Both the position numbers and the translations under genes were made by a program. This document shows positions 25,484 through 32,128 of a stretch of DNA of 32,128 bases, in pieces (within the stretch, counting starts at the first letter, position 1; each line of letters opens with the position of its first letter). Origin of the DNA: Planctomycetaceae bacterium. Lineage in GTDB: Bacteria > Planctomycetota > Planctomycetia > Pirellulales > Pirellulaceae. Below the pieces are notes generated by a model. That model was not told the origin of the DNA. It was given only the letters and a program-made list of their open reading frames with translations, and searched no databases. Location: the NCBI GenBank assembly GCA_024225195.1, contig JAAEMV010000096.1, positions 1 through 32,128 on the forward strand, written 5' to 3'.

Positions 25484-27160
25484 ATGACATCTTCAAAATG
25501 GTTGAAAATTGCGGCACTTGCAGTGCTGCTAGTTATTGCAATTGGACATCTCCCCAACACGGGTGAAACATTCGCTCAGGTTGCCGCAGAAGCAGATGGG
25601 GCCGCAACGCTTGGAATCGACGAGAAAATTGACAAAGCCTTCAAGCCAGTGTCTGACTTTTTTGGCGGTGTGGTTTTCTTCCAAATACCCGAAGCAGTAC
25701 CCTTTCTAGGCGGTGTACCGTTTGTTCTTTTGCTCCTCGTGTTTAGTGCTCTGTTTTTCACCATTGCTTTTGGTTTTGTCAACATTGTTCATTTTTCCAC
25801 CGCGATTAAAGTCGTATGTGGAAAATATGACAAACTGGATCATCATTCGGCAGACGCAAAAGCGGAAGTCAACATTGTCGACGGAGATGTCGTCGACACA
25901 ATTGCCGATGAATCAGATGGCGAGGTAACCCATTTTCAAGCTTTAGCCACCGCTGTTTCAGGCACTGTGGGCAACGGCAATATCGCGGGTGTCGCCCTCG
26001 CAATCGCGCTTGGCGGACCGGGGGCAACCTTCTGGATGATCGTTTGCGGTATCTTGGGAATGTCAACTAAATTCGTAGAGTGCACGCTCGGTGTTCAGTA
26101 CCGAGATATTGGCGAAGATGGCACGGTCCATGGCGGCCCCATGTACTACCTGGCCAAAGGTCTCAAAGAAAAAGGCTTTGGTGCTGCGGGCACAGTTTTG
26201 GCTATCCTGTTTGCGATCTTTTGTATTGGTGGCTCCTTTGGCGGTGGAAACGCGGCCCAATCAAATCAGGCCACTATTGTCCTGAAAGAACTTTTAAATC
26301 TTGAAGGTACTGCTGCAGGGACGGGAATTGGTGTCGTGCTCGCCATCCTTGTCGGGATCGTCATCATCGGTGGCATCAAGAGAATTGCCTCGGTGACTGA
26401 AAAGATCGTCCCCTTCATGGCAATTCTTTACGCGGTGGCTTGCCTCTACATCATCATTACCAACATCAACCTTCTCGGTGGAGCAATTACGCTAATCTTT
26501 ACTGAGGCATTTACGCCTCAGGCTGGAGTCGGTGGCGTGATCGGTGTTTTGCTGATCGGCTTTAAGAGGGCAGCCTTTTCCAATGAAGCAGGTGCCGGTT
26601 CGGCATCGATTGCTCACTCGGCAGTCAAGACGAAGTACTCTGCTTCCGAAGGCCTCGTGGCGCTACTCGAACCATTCATCGACACAGTTGTCATCTGCAC
26701 AATGACCGCACTGGTCATTATTATTTTCAACACAGGCGGCGAACAATTTGCTTACGGTGGTGACGGAACGGGTGCTGTTATTATTGACGGCCAATCCTTC
26801 GAGGGGGCGGGAATCACTTCCAAAGCCTTTGCCGAGTACATTAAATATTCCAATGTATTTCTAACGGTCGCTGTCGTTCTGTTCGCCGTTTCTACCATGA
26901 TTTCTTGGTCCTACTATGGTCTTCAATCATGGAAGTTTCTCTTTGGACGAAGCAAGGCAGCCGACCTTTCCTACAAATTGCTATTTTGCGTTTTTGTTGT
27001 GATTGGCTCCGCTGCCAACATGAGTTCGGTTTGGGGTTTTTCTGACGCAATGATCTTTGCGATGGTCTTCCCCAACATGGTCGGCCTGTTTTTCTTGTTC
27101 CCAGTTGTGAAAAAGCAGCTAGATCGATACCTCGAAGCAATTCGCAGCAGCAAAGCTTAA
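25484..27160 (+). CDS. Sodium:alanine symporter family (AGCS) transporter
   Basis: This 558-residue membrane transporter takes up alanine, glycine or a similar amino acid together with sodium. The family signature ATAVSGTVGNGNIAGVALAI is at about 152-171, and VHGGPMYYLAKG near 210-221 and FSNEAGAGSASIAHSAVKTK (about 366-385) are also typical. Ten or more hydrophobic helices are seen. Two features are unusual: an N-terminal signal-peptide-like helix (residues 6-32, ending TFAQVAAEA) ahead of the usual start, and an acidic 35-residue insertion (about 115-145) between the first core helices. The gene is divergent from the SUF operon and ends in a strong terminator, so it is monocistronic. The ATG at 25484 follows GGTGGA. 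Confidence 0.93.
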   Translation: MTSSKWLKIAALAVLLVIAIGHLPNTGETFAQVAAEADGAATLGIDEKIDKAFKPVSDFFGGVVFFQIPEAVPFLGGVPFVLLLLVFSALFFTIAFGFVNIVHFSTAIKVVCGKYDKLDHHSADAKAEVNIVDGDVVDTIADESDGEVTHFQALATAVSGTVGNGNIAGVALAIALGGPGATFWMIVCGILGMSTKFVECTLGVQYRDIGEDGTVHGGPMYYLAKGLKEKGFGAAGTVLAILFAIFCIGGSFGGGNAAQSNQATIVLKELLNLEGTAAGTGIGVVLAILVGIVIIGGIKRIASVTEKIVPFMAILYAVACLYIIITNINLLGGAITLIFTEAFTPQAGVGGVIGVLLIGFKRAAFSNEAGAGSASIAHSAVKTKYSASEGLVALLEPFIDTVVICTMTALVIIIFNTGGEQFAYGGDGTGAVIIDGQSFEGAGITSKAFAEYIKYSNVFLTVAVVLFAVSTMISWSYYGLQSWKFLFGRSKAADLSYKLLFCVFVVIGSAANMSSVWGFSDAMIFAMVFPNMVGLFFLFPVVKKQLDRYLEAIRSSKA

Positions 27161-27226
27161 TCTTCACTTAAAACCCTCGCAGAATGCACCTCCGCTTGAT
27201 GCCTGGGGATATTTAAGAAAAAAATG

Positions 27227-27265
27227 AGGGCGGTGTTTCAATACGAAAACACCGCCCTATTTTTA
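27227..27265 (+). terminator. Intrinsic terminator after the alanine symporter
   Basis: A perfect 12-bp stem (AGGGCGGTGTTT at 27227-27238 with AAACACCGCCCT at 27247-27258), an 8-base loop and a T-rich tail lie about 65 bp past the symporter stop codon. Confidence 0.92.
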
Positions 27266-27334
27266 TGCAATCAACGCCTCAAGCCGCTGGATGCCGAGTT
27301 ATTGGATACATTTTCTAATTATTTTCCAAGGTTT

Positions 27335-27340
27335 TATAAT
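27335..27340 (+). promoter_or_regulatory. Candidate -10 element for the gene at 27394
   Basis: A perfect TATAAT sits about 54 bp before the ATG. The region 17 bp upstream (TTTCTA) is a weak -35. The predicted leader is about 47 bases. Confidence 0.4.
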
Positions 27341-27393
27341 TCCCATCGAATAAAGAGGGAAGTTACCTAAAAACCATCGGAGATTTTGAATAG

Positions 27394-28047
27394 ATGGCGT
27401 TCCACACCCCCTTCAACCAACGGGCATCTGCCAAAAAACAAGCGACACCGGTATACATCGGTTTTCAACCGCCTCGTCCCGAAAGACGGAAATTCAATTG
27501 GTGGGGATTTAACGGAATGTGGCTCGCTTTTGGCAGCCTTCTTACCGCTGGTTTTGCGTCGCCAATCCCATTGTTGATTAGCCTTAACGGACTTCGTCGC
27601 CCGGGGAAAGCAATGGCTTCAATCGGCGCCATCGTTTCGATGGGCGGCGTGGTGTTGGCAACGACGATCGTCTTACTTATTTCCAATGCCCATCACCATC
27701 GCACGCATACCAGAGAGACCGCCCAACGCAATAAAATTGTAAAAAAACAAACCAAGGAAACTGGCGTCTTACTGGCGGTTGCCGCGAACAAAGTCAAAAC
27801 ATTTCAAACAGACGCAGGGGACAATGCTGACTTCGACATCGAAGCTAACATGCTGATTGTCGAACATATTGACCCGTGGGGAGAATCGCTACGATTTGAT
27901 GCCGGACCTGATTCAGGGCTCGTCCGCAGCGCCGGCCCCGACAAGACCTTTGACTCCAAAGACGACATTATTCTCGCACTGCACCCAAAACAAAAATCAA
28001 ATTCTAAGGTAGCAACCCACAAGTCTCCCGGACATGTTCACAATTAA
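27394..28047 (+). CDS. Membrane protein with two helices and a pseudopilin-like C-terminus
   Basis: The function of this 217-residue protein is not recognised. A basic N-terminal tail (1-35) precedes two hydrophobic helices (about 40-65 and 74-97) in the manner of DUF4190-type membrane proteins (PIPLLISLNGLRRPGKAMASIG). A charged linker leads to a C-terminal segment (about 165-208) with DPWGESLRFDAG, then SAGPDKTFDSKDDI. That pattern resembles the calcium-binding C-terminus of type II secretion pseudopilin GspG (DPWG, then SxGxDG, then DDI). There is no type IV pilin prepilin cleavage site, so it is not itself a pilin. It may be a membrane-bound relative that borrows the fold. The ATG at 27394 is supported by an upstream TATAAT. 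Confidence 0.7.
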   Translation: MAFHTPFNQRASAKKQATPVYIGFQPPRPERRKFNWWGFNGMWLAFGSLLTAGFASPIPLLISLNGLRRPGKAMASIGAIVSMGGVVLATTIVLLISNAHHHRTHTRETAQRNKIVKKQTKETGVLLAVAANKVKTFQTDAGDNADFDIEANMLIVEHIDPWGESLRFDAGPDSGLVRSAGPDKTFDSKDDIILALHPKQKSNSKVATHKSPGHVHN

Positions 28048-28363
28048 ACAACGAACGGGCGTAACAAAGCGTCTCAACAGTGATACGAATTTCTGAAGAA
28101 CTCACAATAAGAAAAACGGAAATTCGCTCGCGAACCACACGGAGCTTTACTTGCCTCGTCCGGCCTGTTTACTTGAAACGAACGAAAGTAAACATAATTG
28201 AAACCGTTGTTCTCGATACGATCGGACGCTTATTACCAACGCCAACGACGAGCACGCCAATACAATCAAGACCACCTCGATTGTCAGGCGATAAAAAATT
28301 GGAAGGCGCAACTGTATTTCCCTCGAATACAACGCTAAACCAATTCAAAGCAAGGCGGGCAAA
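28048..28363. other. Intergenic region with repeated TTTACTTG sites
   Basis: No convincing gene is seen. A plus-strand frame at 28080-28391 lacks a ribosome site and overlaps the following gene. The region contains TTTACTTG at 28146-28153 and 28168-28175, 22 bp apart, and a reverse copy forming the 9-bp dyad TGTTTACTT / AAGTAAACA at 28166-28174 and 28186-28194. This looks like a regulator binding site, not a terminator, as no T-run follows. Confidence 0.45.
28166..28194. repeat. 9-bp inverted repeat, candidate operator
   Basis: TGTTTACTT and its exact complement AAGTAAACA are separated by 11 bases. Another direct TTTACTTG copy lies 22 bp upstream, i.e. two helical turns away. The element precedes the secreted-protein gene at 28364 by about 170 bp. 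Confidence 0.45.
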
Positions 28364-28933
28364 ATGTTTCGATCCAAACTCTTCGGTTTAGTTCTACCGG
28401 TATTGATGGTCGTTACAGTTCTGGCGTCAACGGGTTTTACGCAAACAAAACGGTACATGCGATGGGTTGGTTACGGGATTAGCGACGGCTACCACGTTGC
28501 TAACCCCGGCCCAAACTCGGACTACTACAATCCGTACACAAAACACAACTCTGCTTTGTGGATTCAAGCCAACGAGCATGCCCCAAGGCAAATAACTGCC
28601 CCGCGTTCCTCCGTTTCGAGTTTTAGCAAATATCCAAAATTTTCATCGCCGACTCGTCGCCCTTCAAAACGACATGCTACCAGCACTTCACAGCCGATTC
28701 GTAAATCAGAAAATTCATTCCAGCCCGCCCCGAATAAAACCAATGCTCCTGCTCGATTTAAACCCTCGGCACCCGCCAATCCACCCCAAGCTCTTCCCAA
28801 AAATTTCTCAACTCTGAATTCTCAGCGTTCCCCCCAACTGGCCACTCCAATTTCGATCGCCCGCTCACTCCCTTCTCCCAAGTCAAACAGCACCCATCTC
28901 GAATCCGTCGTGATTGCGGGCGGCATAAAATAA
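28364..28933 (+). CDS. Small secreted proline/serine-rich protein of unknown function
   Basis: This 189-residue protein is of unknown function. A signal peptide covers about 1-27 (ending STGFTQTKR). A short compact part follows, with WVGYGISDGYHVANPGP and an aromatic stretch (SDYYNPYTKHNSALW) that could be a small folded or binding motif. From about residue 70 on the chain is low-complexity, rich in Ser, Pro, Lys and Asn, and likely disordered. It ends with a hydrophobic tail (SVVIAGGIK). The ATG at 28364 follows AAGGCGGG. It is followed by an intrinsic terminator at 28992, so it is probably monocistronic. The low-complexity tail makes homology hard to trace. Confidence 0.7.
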   Translation: MFRSKLFGLVLPVLMVVTVLASTGFTQTKRYMRWVGYGISDGYHVANPGPNSDYYNPYTKHNSALWIQANEHAPRQITAPRSSVSSFSKYPKFSSPTRRPSKRHATSTSQPIRKSENSFQPAPNKTNAPARFKPSAPANPPQALPKNFSTLNSQRSPQLATPISIARSLPSPKSNSTHLESVVIAGGIK

Positions 28934-28991
28934 TACGTACCTGCGATCTCCGAGATTAGCTTCTTGGATTTTAAACCAACTTTATGCTCTC

Positions 28992-29022
28992 AGCGGCTCC
29001 GCATTTCCGGACCGCTTTTTTT
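28992..29022 (+). terminator. Intrinsic terminator after the small secreted protein gene
   Basis: A stem of AGCGG-C-TCCG (28992-29001) with CGGACCGCT (29008-29016), one bulged C and a 6-base loop, is followed by seven T residues. Confidence 0.85.
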
Positions 29023-29183
29023 GTGAATTGCCGGCGATCTGGCAGCCTACGTCACGATCTTTGCTCACCTTCCAAGCCGAACTGCTAGCTCTTCACAAAC
29101 TCAAGCAGGCCCAATAAATGACGCCCGCGACAAGCCTAAAAATCGCTCGCGTTCTCACAGTACGATGCTGTCTCCGATTTGTC

Positions 29184-29213
29184 TTGACCGCTTGGGAAAG
29201 TCAGCCCTATACT
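29184..29213 (+). promoter_or_regulatory. Candidate sigma-70 promoter of the tandem parvulin-like gene
   Basis: TTGACC (29184-29189) and TATACT (29208-29213) are separated by 18 bp, about 80 bp before the ATG at 29293. Confidence 0.55.
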
Positions 29214-29292
29214 CCCCGCGAATGGATTCCCGGCTTACACACTCATTGTTTAAGCCGGATTAAAACGAGATCGGTTAATTGGAGAAACCGCG

Positions 29293-31152
29293 ATGGCGAA
29301 AAAAGCCAGCTTTAGTTGTATTGCAGTCTGCACCCTAGCAGTGTTCTTTGTTGTTTTACCGGGCTTAGACAGCGGTCGGGTATTGGGACAAACCAATGCC
29401 AACACTCCCGCTCAACTAGCGGCCTCAAAACAGAAACACATCGAAACGCTTGCTGTCGTCAACGGGCACCCCATCACCCGCCACCAAATCTCTCAAGAAT
29501 GTATGCGTCGTTTTGGCGAAGAGGTTCTTGAAAGCCGGATCAAGAAACTCCTTGTACTCGACATGTGCAAAAAGAATGGAGTGATGATTACGGAGGGAGA
29601 TGTAAACAATGAGCTGATTGAAAAAGCTAAAAAATTCGGCATGTCGGGTGACAAATACGTACAAATGATTTGCAGTCGTCGTAACATTAGCGTCGACCGC
29701 CTTAAAAACGATATTACCTGGCACGAATTAGCCATTCGCAAGTTGGCCGAAAAAAACGTGAAGGTAACAAATCAAGAAATCAGCGAACGGATGGAGTTCG
29801 AATTCGGCCCGAAGGTTCAGGTTCGCCAAATTGTTGTCGATTCACTTCAGCAAGCTAACCAAATCCATTCCCAACTTCAAACGGCTCCCGAAAACTTCGA
29901 ACGCCTCGCCAAACAGTTTTCACTGGACTCCAACAGCAAATCAATGGGGGGATTACTCCAGCCTATCCGGCGGAACTCAGGTCTCCCTGAATTTGAGAAA
30001 CTCGCCTTCTCATTGAGTCCCAATGAAGTATCCCGTGTTCTCGCGATTGCTAACAATTTCGTTATTTTACGATGCGAGCGTTTCTACCCGGAAGCTGACT
30101 TGTCTCCGGCAGAAACCGCATTTCAGCACGAAAGAATCGAGAAACAACTTGCCAGCGACAAGCTTCTTGAATCGGCTCGCATTTTGTTTTCAACGGAACA
30201 GAAAAACGCCAAAATCGTCAATGTCATGAATGACAAAGTTCTTGCGAAAGAGATGCCGGGCGTTGCCGCAATCGTCAACGGCCTGCAAATTTTCAAGCGG
30301 GATGTTGCGGAAGACTGTATCACCAGATACGGATCGCAAATGCTTGACACCGAAATTAACCGGATGATCCTAATTCAACAATTAAAAACAGCTTCGCTGC
30401 GTGTCGAAAAAGCAGACATCACGGAAGAAATCACACGGGCAGCCGAATCACTTGGCCACCTGAATCCAGACGGTAGCATTAACGTTGACGACTGGCTTCA
30501 ACTCATGACCAACGACGACCTCTCCAAGGTCGATCTTTATATCGAAGATCAAGTCTGGCCAACGGTCGCATTGAAAAAACTAGTGCAAGACAAGGTCTCT
30601 GTCACACAAGAGGATATGGACAAAGGATTTGAAGCCAACTTTGGCCCTCGCGTTGAAGTCCTCGTGATCGTAAGCAATGATCACAGATCCGCATTGAAGG
30701 TCTGGAACCTAGCCAGCGCTAACCCCACCCCCGATTACTTTGGCAAACTGGCCAATCAGTACTCAATCGAACCAGCCTCGAAAAACAACTTTGGTGCAGT
30801 CCCTCCGATTCAAAAACATGGTGGGCAGCCTGACTTGGAAAAAGAGGCATTCAACCTGCAGGCGAATGAACTTTCCAAAGTTGTCCAGATGGGCGAGTAC
30901 TGGGTGACGATGCTCTGCCTCGGACGCACCGAACCAGTTGTCTCTGATTTTGATGCGGTCAAGGAGGAACTTCAAAAGAATATTCTTGAAAAGAAACTCA
31001 ACATTGAGATGGCCGAGAAATTCCAAACGCTTCGCCAAGACTCTCAGATTGATAATTTCCTCAGTGGCACGTCTCAGCCTGGAGCATCCGCCATACGATC
31101 TGCCCGGCTACAGAATACGAACCACAGTTCGACCCCATCGAACTTAAAATAG
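29293..31152 (+). CDS. Secreted protein with two degenerate SurA/parvulin units
   Basis: This 619-residue exported protein is a likely periplasmic chaperone. A signal peptide covers about 1-33 (ending RVLGQTN). Two copies of the same layout follow, at about 50-265 and 322-548. Each begins with a SurA_N-like start (LAVVNGHPITRHQISQECMR, and AAIVNGLQIFKRDVAEDCIT), then a helical part with FEFGPKVQVRQI or FEANFGPRVEVLVI, and a parvulin-like part (MGGLLQPIRRNSGLPEFEKLA, and FGAVPPIQKHGGQPDLEKEA). The catalytic parvulin histidines are missing in both: R-Q (179) and L457 replace the first, and NNFVILRCE and GEYWVTMLC lack the last. Isomerase activity is therefore doubtful and chaperone or scaffold use more likely. 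The ATG follows GGAG. A terminator lies about 40 bp beyond the stop. Confidence 0.83.
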   Translation: MAKKASFSCIAVCTLAVFFVVLPGLDSGRVLGQTNANTPAQLAASKQKHIETLAVVNGHPITRHQISQECMRRFGEEVLESRIKKLLVLDMCKKNGVMITEGDVNNELIEKAKKFGMSGDKYVQMICSRRNISVDRLKNDITWHELAIRKLAEKNVKVTNQEISERMEFEFGPKVQVRQIVVDSLQQANQIHSQLQTAPENFERLAKQFSLDSNSKSMGGLLQPIRRNSGLPEFEKLAFSLSPNEVSRVLAIANNFVILRCERFYPEADLSPAETAFQHERIEKQLASDKLLESARILFSTEQKNAKIVNVMNDKVLAKEMPGVAAIVNGLQIFKRDVAEDCITRYGSQMLDTEINRMILIQQLKTASLRVEKADITEEITRAAESLGHLNPDGSINVDDWLQLMTNDDLSKVDLYIEDQVWPTVALKKLVQDKVSVTQEDMDKGFEANFGPRVEVLVIVSNDHRSALKVWNLASANPTPDYFGKLANQYSIEPASKNNFGAVPPIQKHGGQPDLEKEAFNLQANELSKVVQMGEYWVTMLCLGRTEPVVSDFDAVKEELQKNILEKKLNIEMAEKFQTLRQDSQIDNFLSGTSQPGASAIRSARLQNTNHSSTPSNLK

Positions 31153-31193
31153 TCTGTAAAAAATGCGATCCCCATCGCCCTGTTAGAACTACC

Positions 31194-31227
31194 AACAGCC
31201 GTACTGATTCAGTTCGGCTGTTTTTTT
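31194..31227 (+). terminator. Intrinsic terminator after the tandem parvulin-like gene
   Basis: AACAGCCG-T-ACTG pairs with CAGT-T-CGGCTGTT (31194-31206 with 31210-31222), with one internal T-T mismatch and a 3-base loop, followed by a run of seven T residues. Confidence 0.92.
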
Positions 31228-31331
31228 GTCCACATCGATTGCTTTCCTTTCGACAGTCGCAAATTAGAATTTAACCAGCGTAAAATCCCAACGTTGAATT
31301 CCTTAAACCTGAATGAGTAATCACTGAGAGC

Positions 31332-31922
31332 ATGAATAAACGCCCATCCACATCACCAGGCATCCCGAAAATCACTGCAAAAAAATTACTGAGTGCAATA
31401 ATTATCGTTCTGATTATTGCCTATCAATGGTACGCCGAGTCGACGTCAGTTACCGACACGGTGGCTACGCCGCAACCAAGTGTTTTTTCTACGACAACGT
31501 CTCAGACGCCCGGCAACGCAACTGCGACTTTGGAGCACCGTTACCTGCGCGACGGACGGGGTGAAAACCTCTTATCTCCAGCCGGACTCGTTTACACCTC
31601 CGGGAGAAGCGGACATCGAAGTAAACATGTAATGCGACACGCGAGCGACGAACCAGACCGCCCGGGTCCACATGGCGTCTTTGACGCTCAAGGAGATGAT
31701 GTTTTCCGATTGATTGACGAAGCTTACGAGTTGATTCAATCAGGTTCGAATCGTGTTAAAACAATCCCTGAAGGAAACGGCAAAACGGAATACATCATTA
31801 ATATGAACCGGCGAATCGGTTACCTTGGAGGAGAGACCGGAGCACGCAAAAACCACCCCTCCCTCGACAGACTCAACTTAGTTCTCGGCGAAAACCGGGT
31901 GATTACCGCGTACCCTTATTAA
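31332..31922 (+). CDS. Membrane-anchored protein with a conserved C-terminal domain of unknown function
   Basis: This 196-residue protein is not firmly recognised. A single hydrophobic helix (about 19-34) anchors it. A Ser/Thr/Pro-rich linker (35-75) leads to the conserved-looking C-terminal domain (about 83-196). That domain has histidines H99 (SKHVMRH, also H103) and H114 (PGPHGVFDAQ), a helix with VFRLIDEAYELI, and ends with RLNLVLGENRVITAYPY. This arrangement of HVxxH, a helix and a terminal NRVITxYP resembles toxin-type RNase domains of the BECR/EndoU-like fold, but the match is by eye only. No immunity protein or secretion motif lies next to it. The ATG at 31332 follows a GAGAG site, after a terminator, so it has its own promoter. 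Confidence 0.65.
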   Translation: MNKRPSTSPGIPKITAKKLLSAIIIVLIIAYQWYAESTSVTDTVATPQPSVFSTTTSQTPGNATATLEHRYLRDGRGENLLSPAGLVYTSGRSGHRSKHVMRHASDEPDRPGPHGVFDAQGDDVFRLIDEAYELIQSGSNRVKTIPEGNGKTEYIINMNRRIGYLGGETGARKNHPSLDRLNLVLGENRVITAYPY

Positions 31923-32008
31923 CGCATGCTTGGAATCAACGCCCAAGCGTGAACTCATCGGCCACGAATCAAGCGTTGAAAAATCAAGCGTATAGAAATT
32001 AGGTTTGA

Positions 32009-32128
32009 TTAAACCACCGAGGCAATTGCATCGCACAACCGGTCAAGGTTTCCGCTATTAATACCCGCGACGTTGATCCTACCGCTTCCCAGAATGTAGA
32101 TGGAGTGCTCACTTTTCAGTCGCTCCAC
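32009..32128 (-). CDS. Aspartate/aromatic aminotransferase, C-terminal fragment
   Basis: Only the last 39 codons are in the window; the rest runs off the right edge. The translation contains HSIYILGSGRINVAGI and ends NLDRLCDAIASVV, which closely follows the C-terminus of the class I AspC/TyrB aminotransferases (E. coli AspC has ASGRVNVAGM and LCEAIVAVL). The arginine in SGRINVAG matches the conserved substrate-carboxylate-binding arginine. The enzyme transfers amino groups between aspartate, tyrosine or phenylalanine and 2-oxoglutarate using PLP. It could produce the 4-hydroxyphenylpyruvate used by HPPD, but the genes are not linked. AspC versus TyrB cannot be told from this fragment. Confidence 0.85.
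   Translation of the reverse strand: MERLKSEHSIYILGSGRINVAGINSGNLDRLCDAIASVV

Larger units (their letters stand above)
28934..29292. other. Intergenic region with a terminator and a promoter
   Basis: These 359 bases hold the intrinsic terminator of the small secreted protein gene (28992-29022) and a good promoter for the next gene (29184-29213). A 65-residue frame at 29118-29315 overlaps the next gene and has no support as a protein. Confidence 0.6.

Noticed and set aside
28080-28391. A 103-codon frame in the gap before the small secreted protein
   Set aside because: No ribosome site, basic random-looking composition, and it overlaps the next gene's signal peptide.
29118-29315. A 65-codon frame upstream of the tandem parvulin gene
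   Set aside because: It overlaps the next gene's start and spans a good promoter; no protein features.
1-32128. CRISPR arrays, tRNA/rRNA genes, insertion sequences, prophage
   Set aside because: No regularly spaced repeats, no tRNA-like cloverleaf with conserved TTCRA arm, no transposase or integrase motif in any convincing frame.

Overview
The window looks like a chromosomal segment of a moderate-GC member of the Planctomycetota, probably close to Pirellulales. This is inferred from family content: a DUF1570-type HEXXH protein, a DUF3472-like/EEP nuclease fusion, a ClpS of the planctomycete type, many secreted proteins of unknown function, frequent weak or absent Shine-Dalgarno sites, and single genes with little operon structure. 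No rRNA, tRNA, CRISPR array, insertion sequence or phage gene was seen. The content is almost all housekeeping or lineage-specific core.

Left part (1-8.4 kb): a short-LID adenylate kinase-like gene converges on serS. Then come an M20 dipeptidase, clpS, an MtaB-type tRNA methylthiotransferase, an NtrC-type sigma-54 activator, and a divergent LuxR-type response regulator whose phospho-acceptor Asp is replaced by Glu. Middle part (8.4-16.9 kb): a DUF1570 protein, a secreted protein plus a parvulin-type PPIase in tandem, a membrane acyltransferase, 4-hydroxyphenylpyruvate dioxygenase, and a secreted DUF3472-like/EEP fusion.

The most notable region is a leftward iron-sulfur cluster (SUF) operon at 16.9-25.3 kb: sufR, sufC, sufB, sufD, a fused sulfur-handling enzyme, a Rieske ferredoxin, a SufT/DUF59 protein and a small unknown protein. 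The fused enzyme joins an IscS/NifS-type cysteine desulfurase, an ETHE1-like persulfide dioxygenase and a rhodanese in one chain of about 801 residues, with all key catalytic residues visible. No SufE, SufU, SufA or NifU lies in the operon, so the fusion may handle the persulfide itself. A sigma-70-like promoter with a CGGTTTAACCG palindrome at the predicted transcription start lies upstream of sufR, which suggests autoregulation.

Right part (25.4-32.1 kb): a sodium:alanine symporter with a clear terminator, a two-helix membrane protein with a pseudopilin-like C-terminus, a small proline/serine-rich secreted protein, a secreted protein with two degenerate SurA/parvulin units that have lost the catalytic histidines, and a membrane-anchored unknown protein. 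The window ends in the C-terminal 39 codons of an aspartate/aromatic aminotransferase on the minus strand. Three intrinsic terminators and several candidate promoters are marked.
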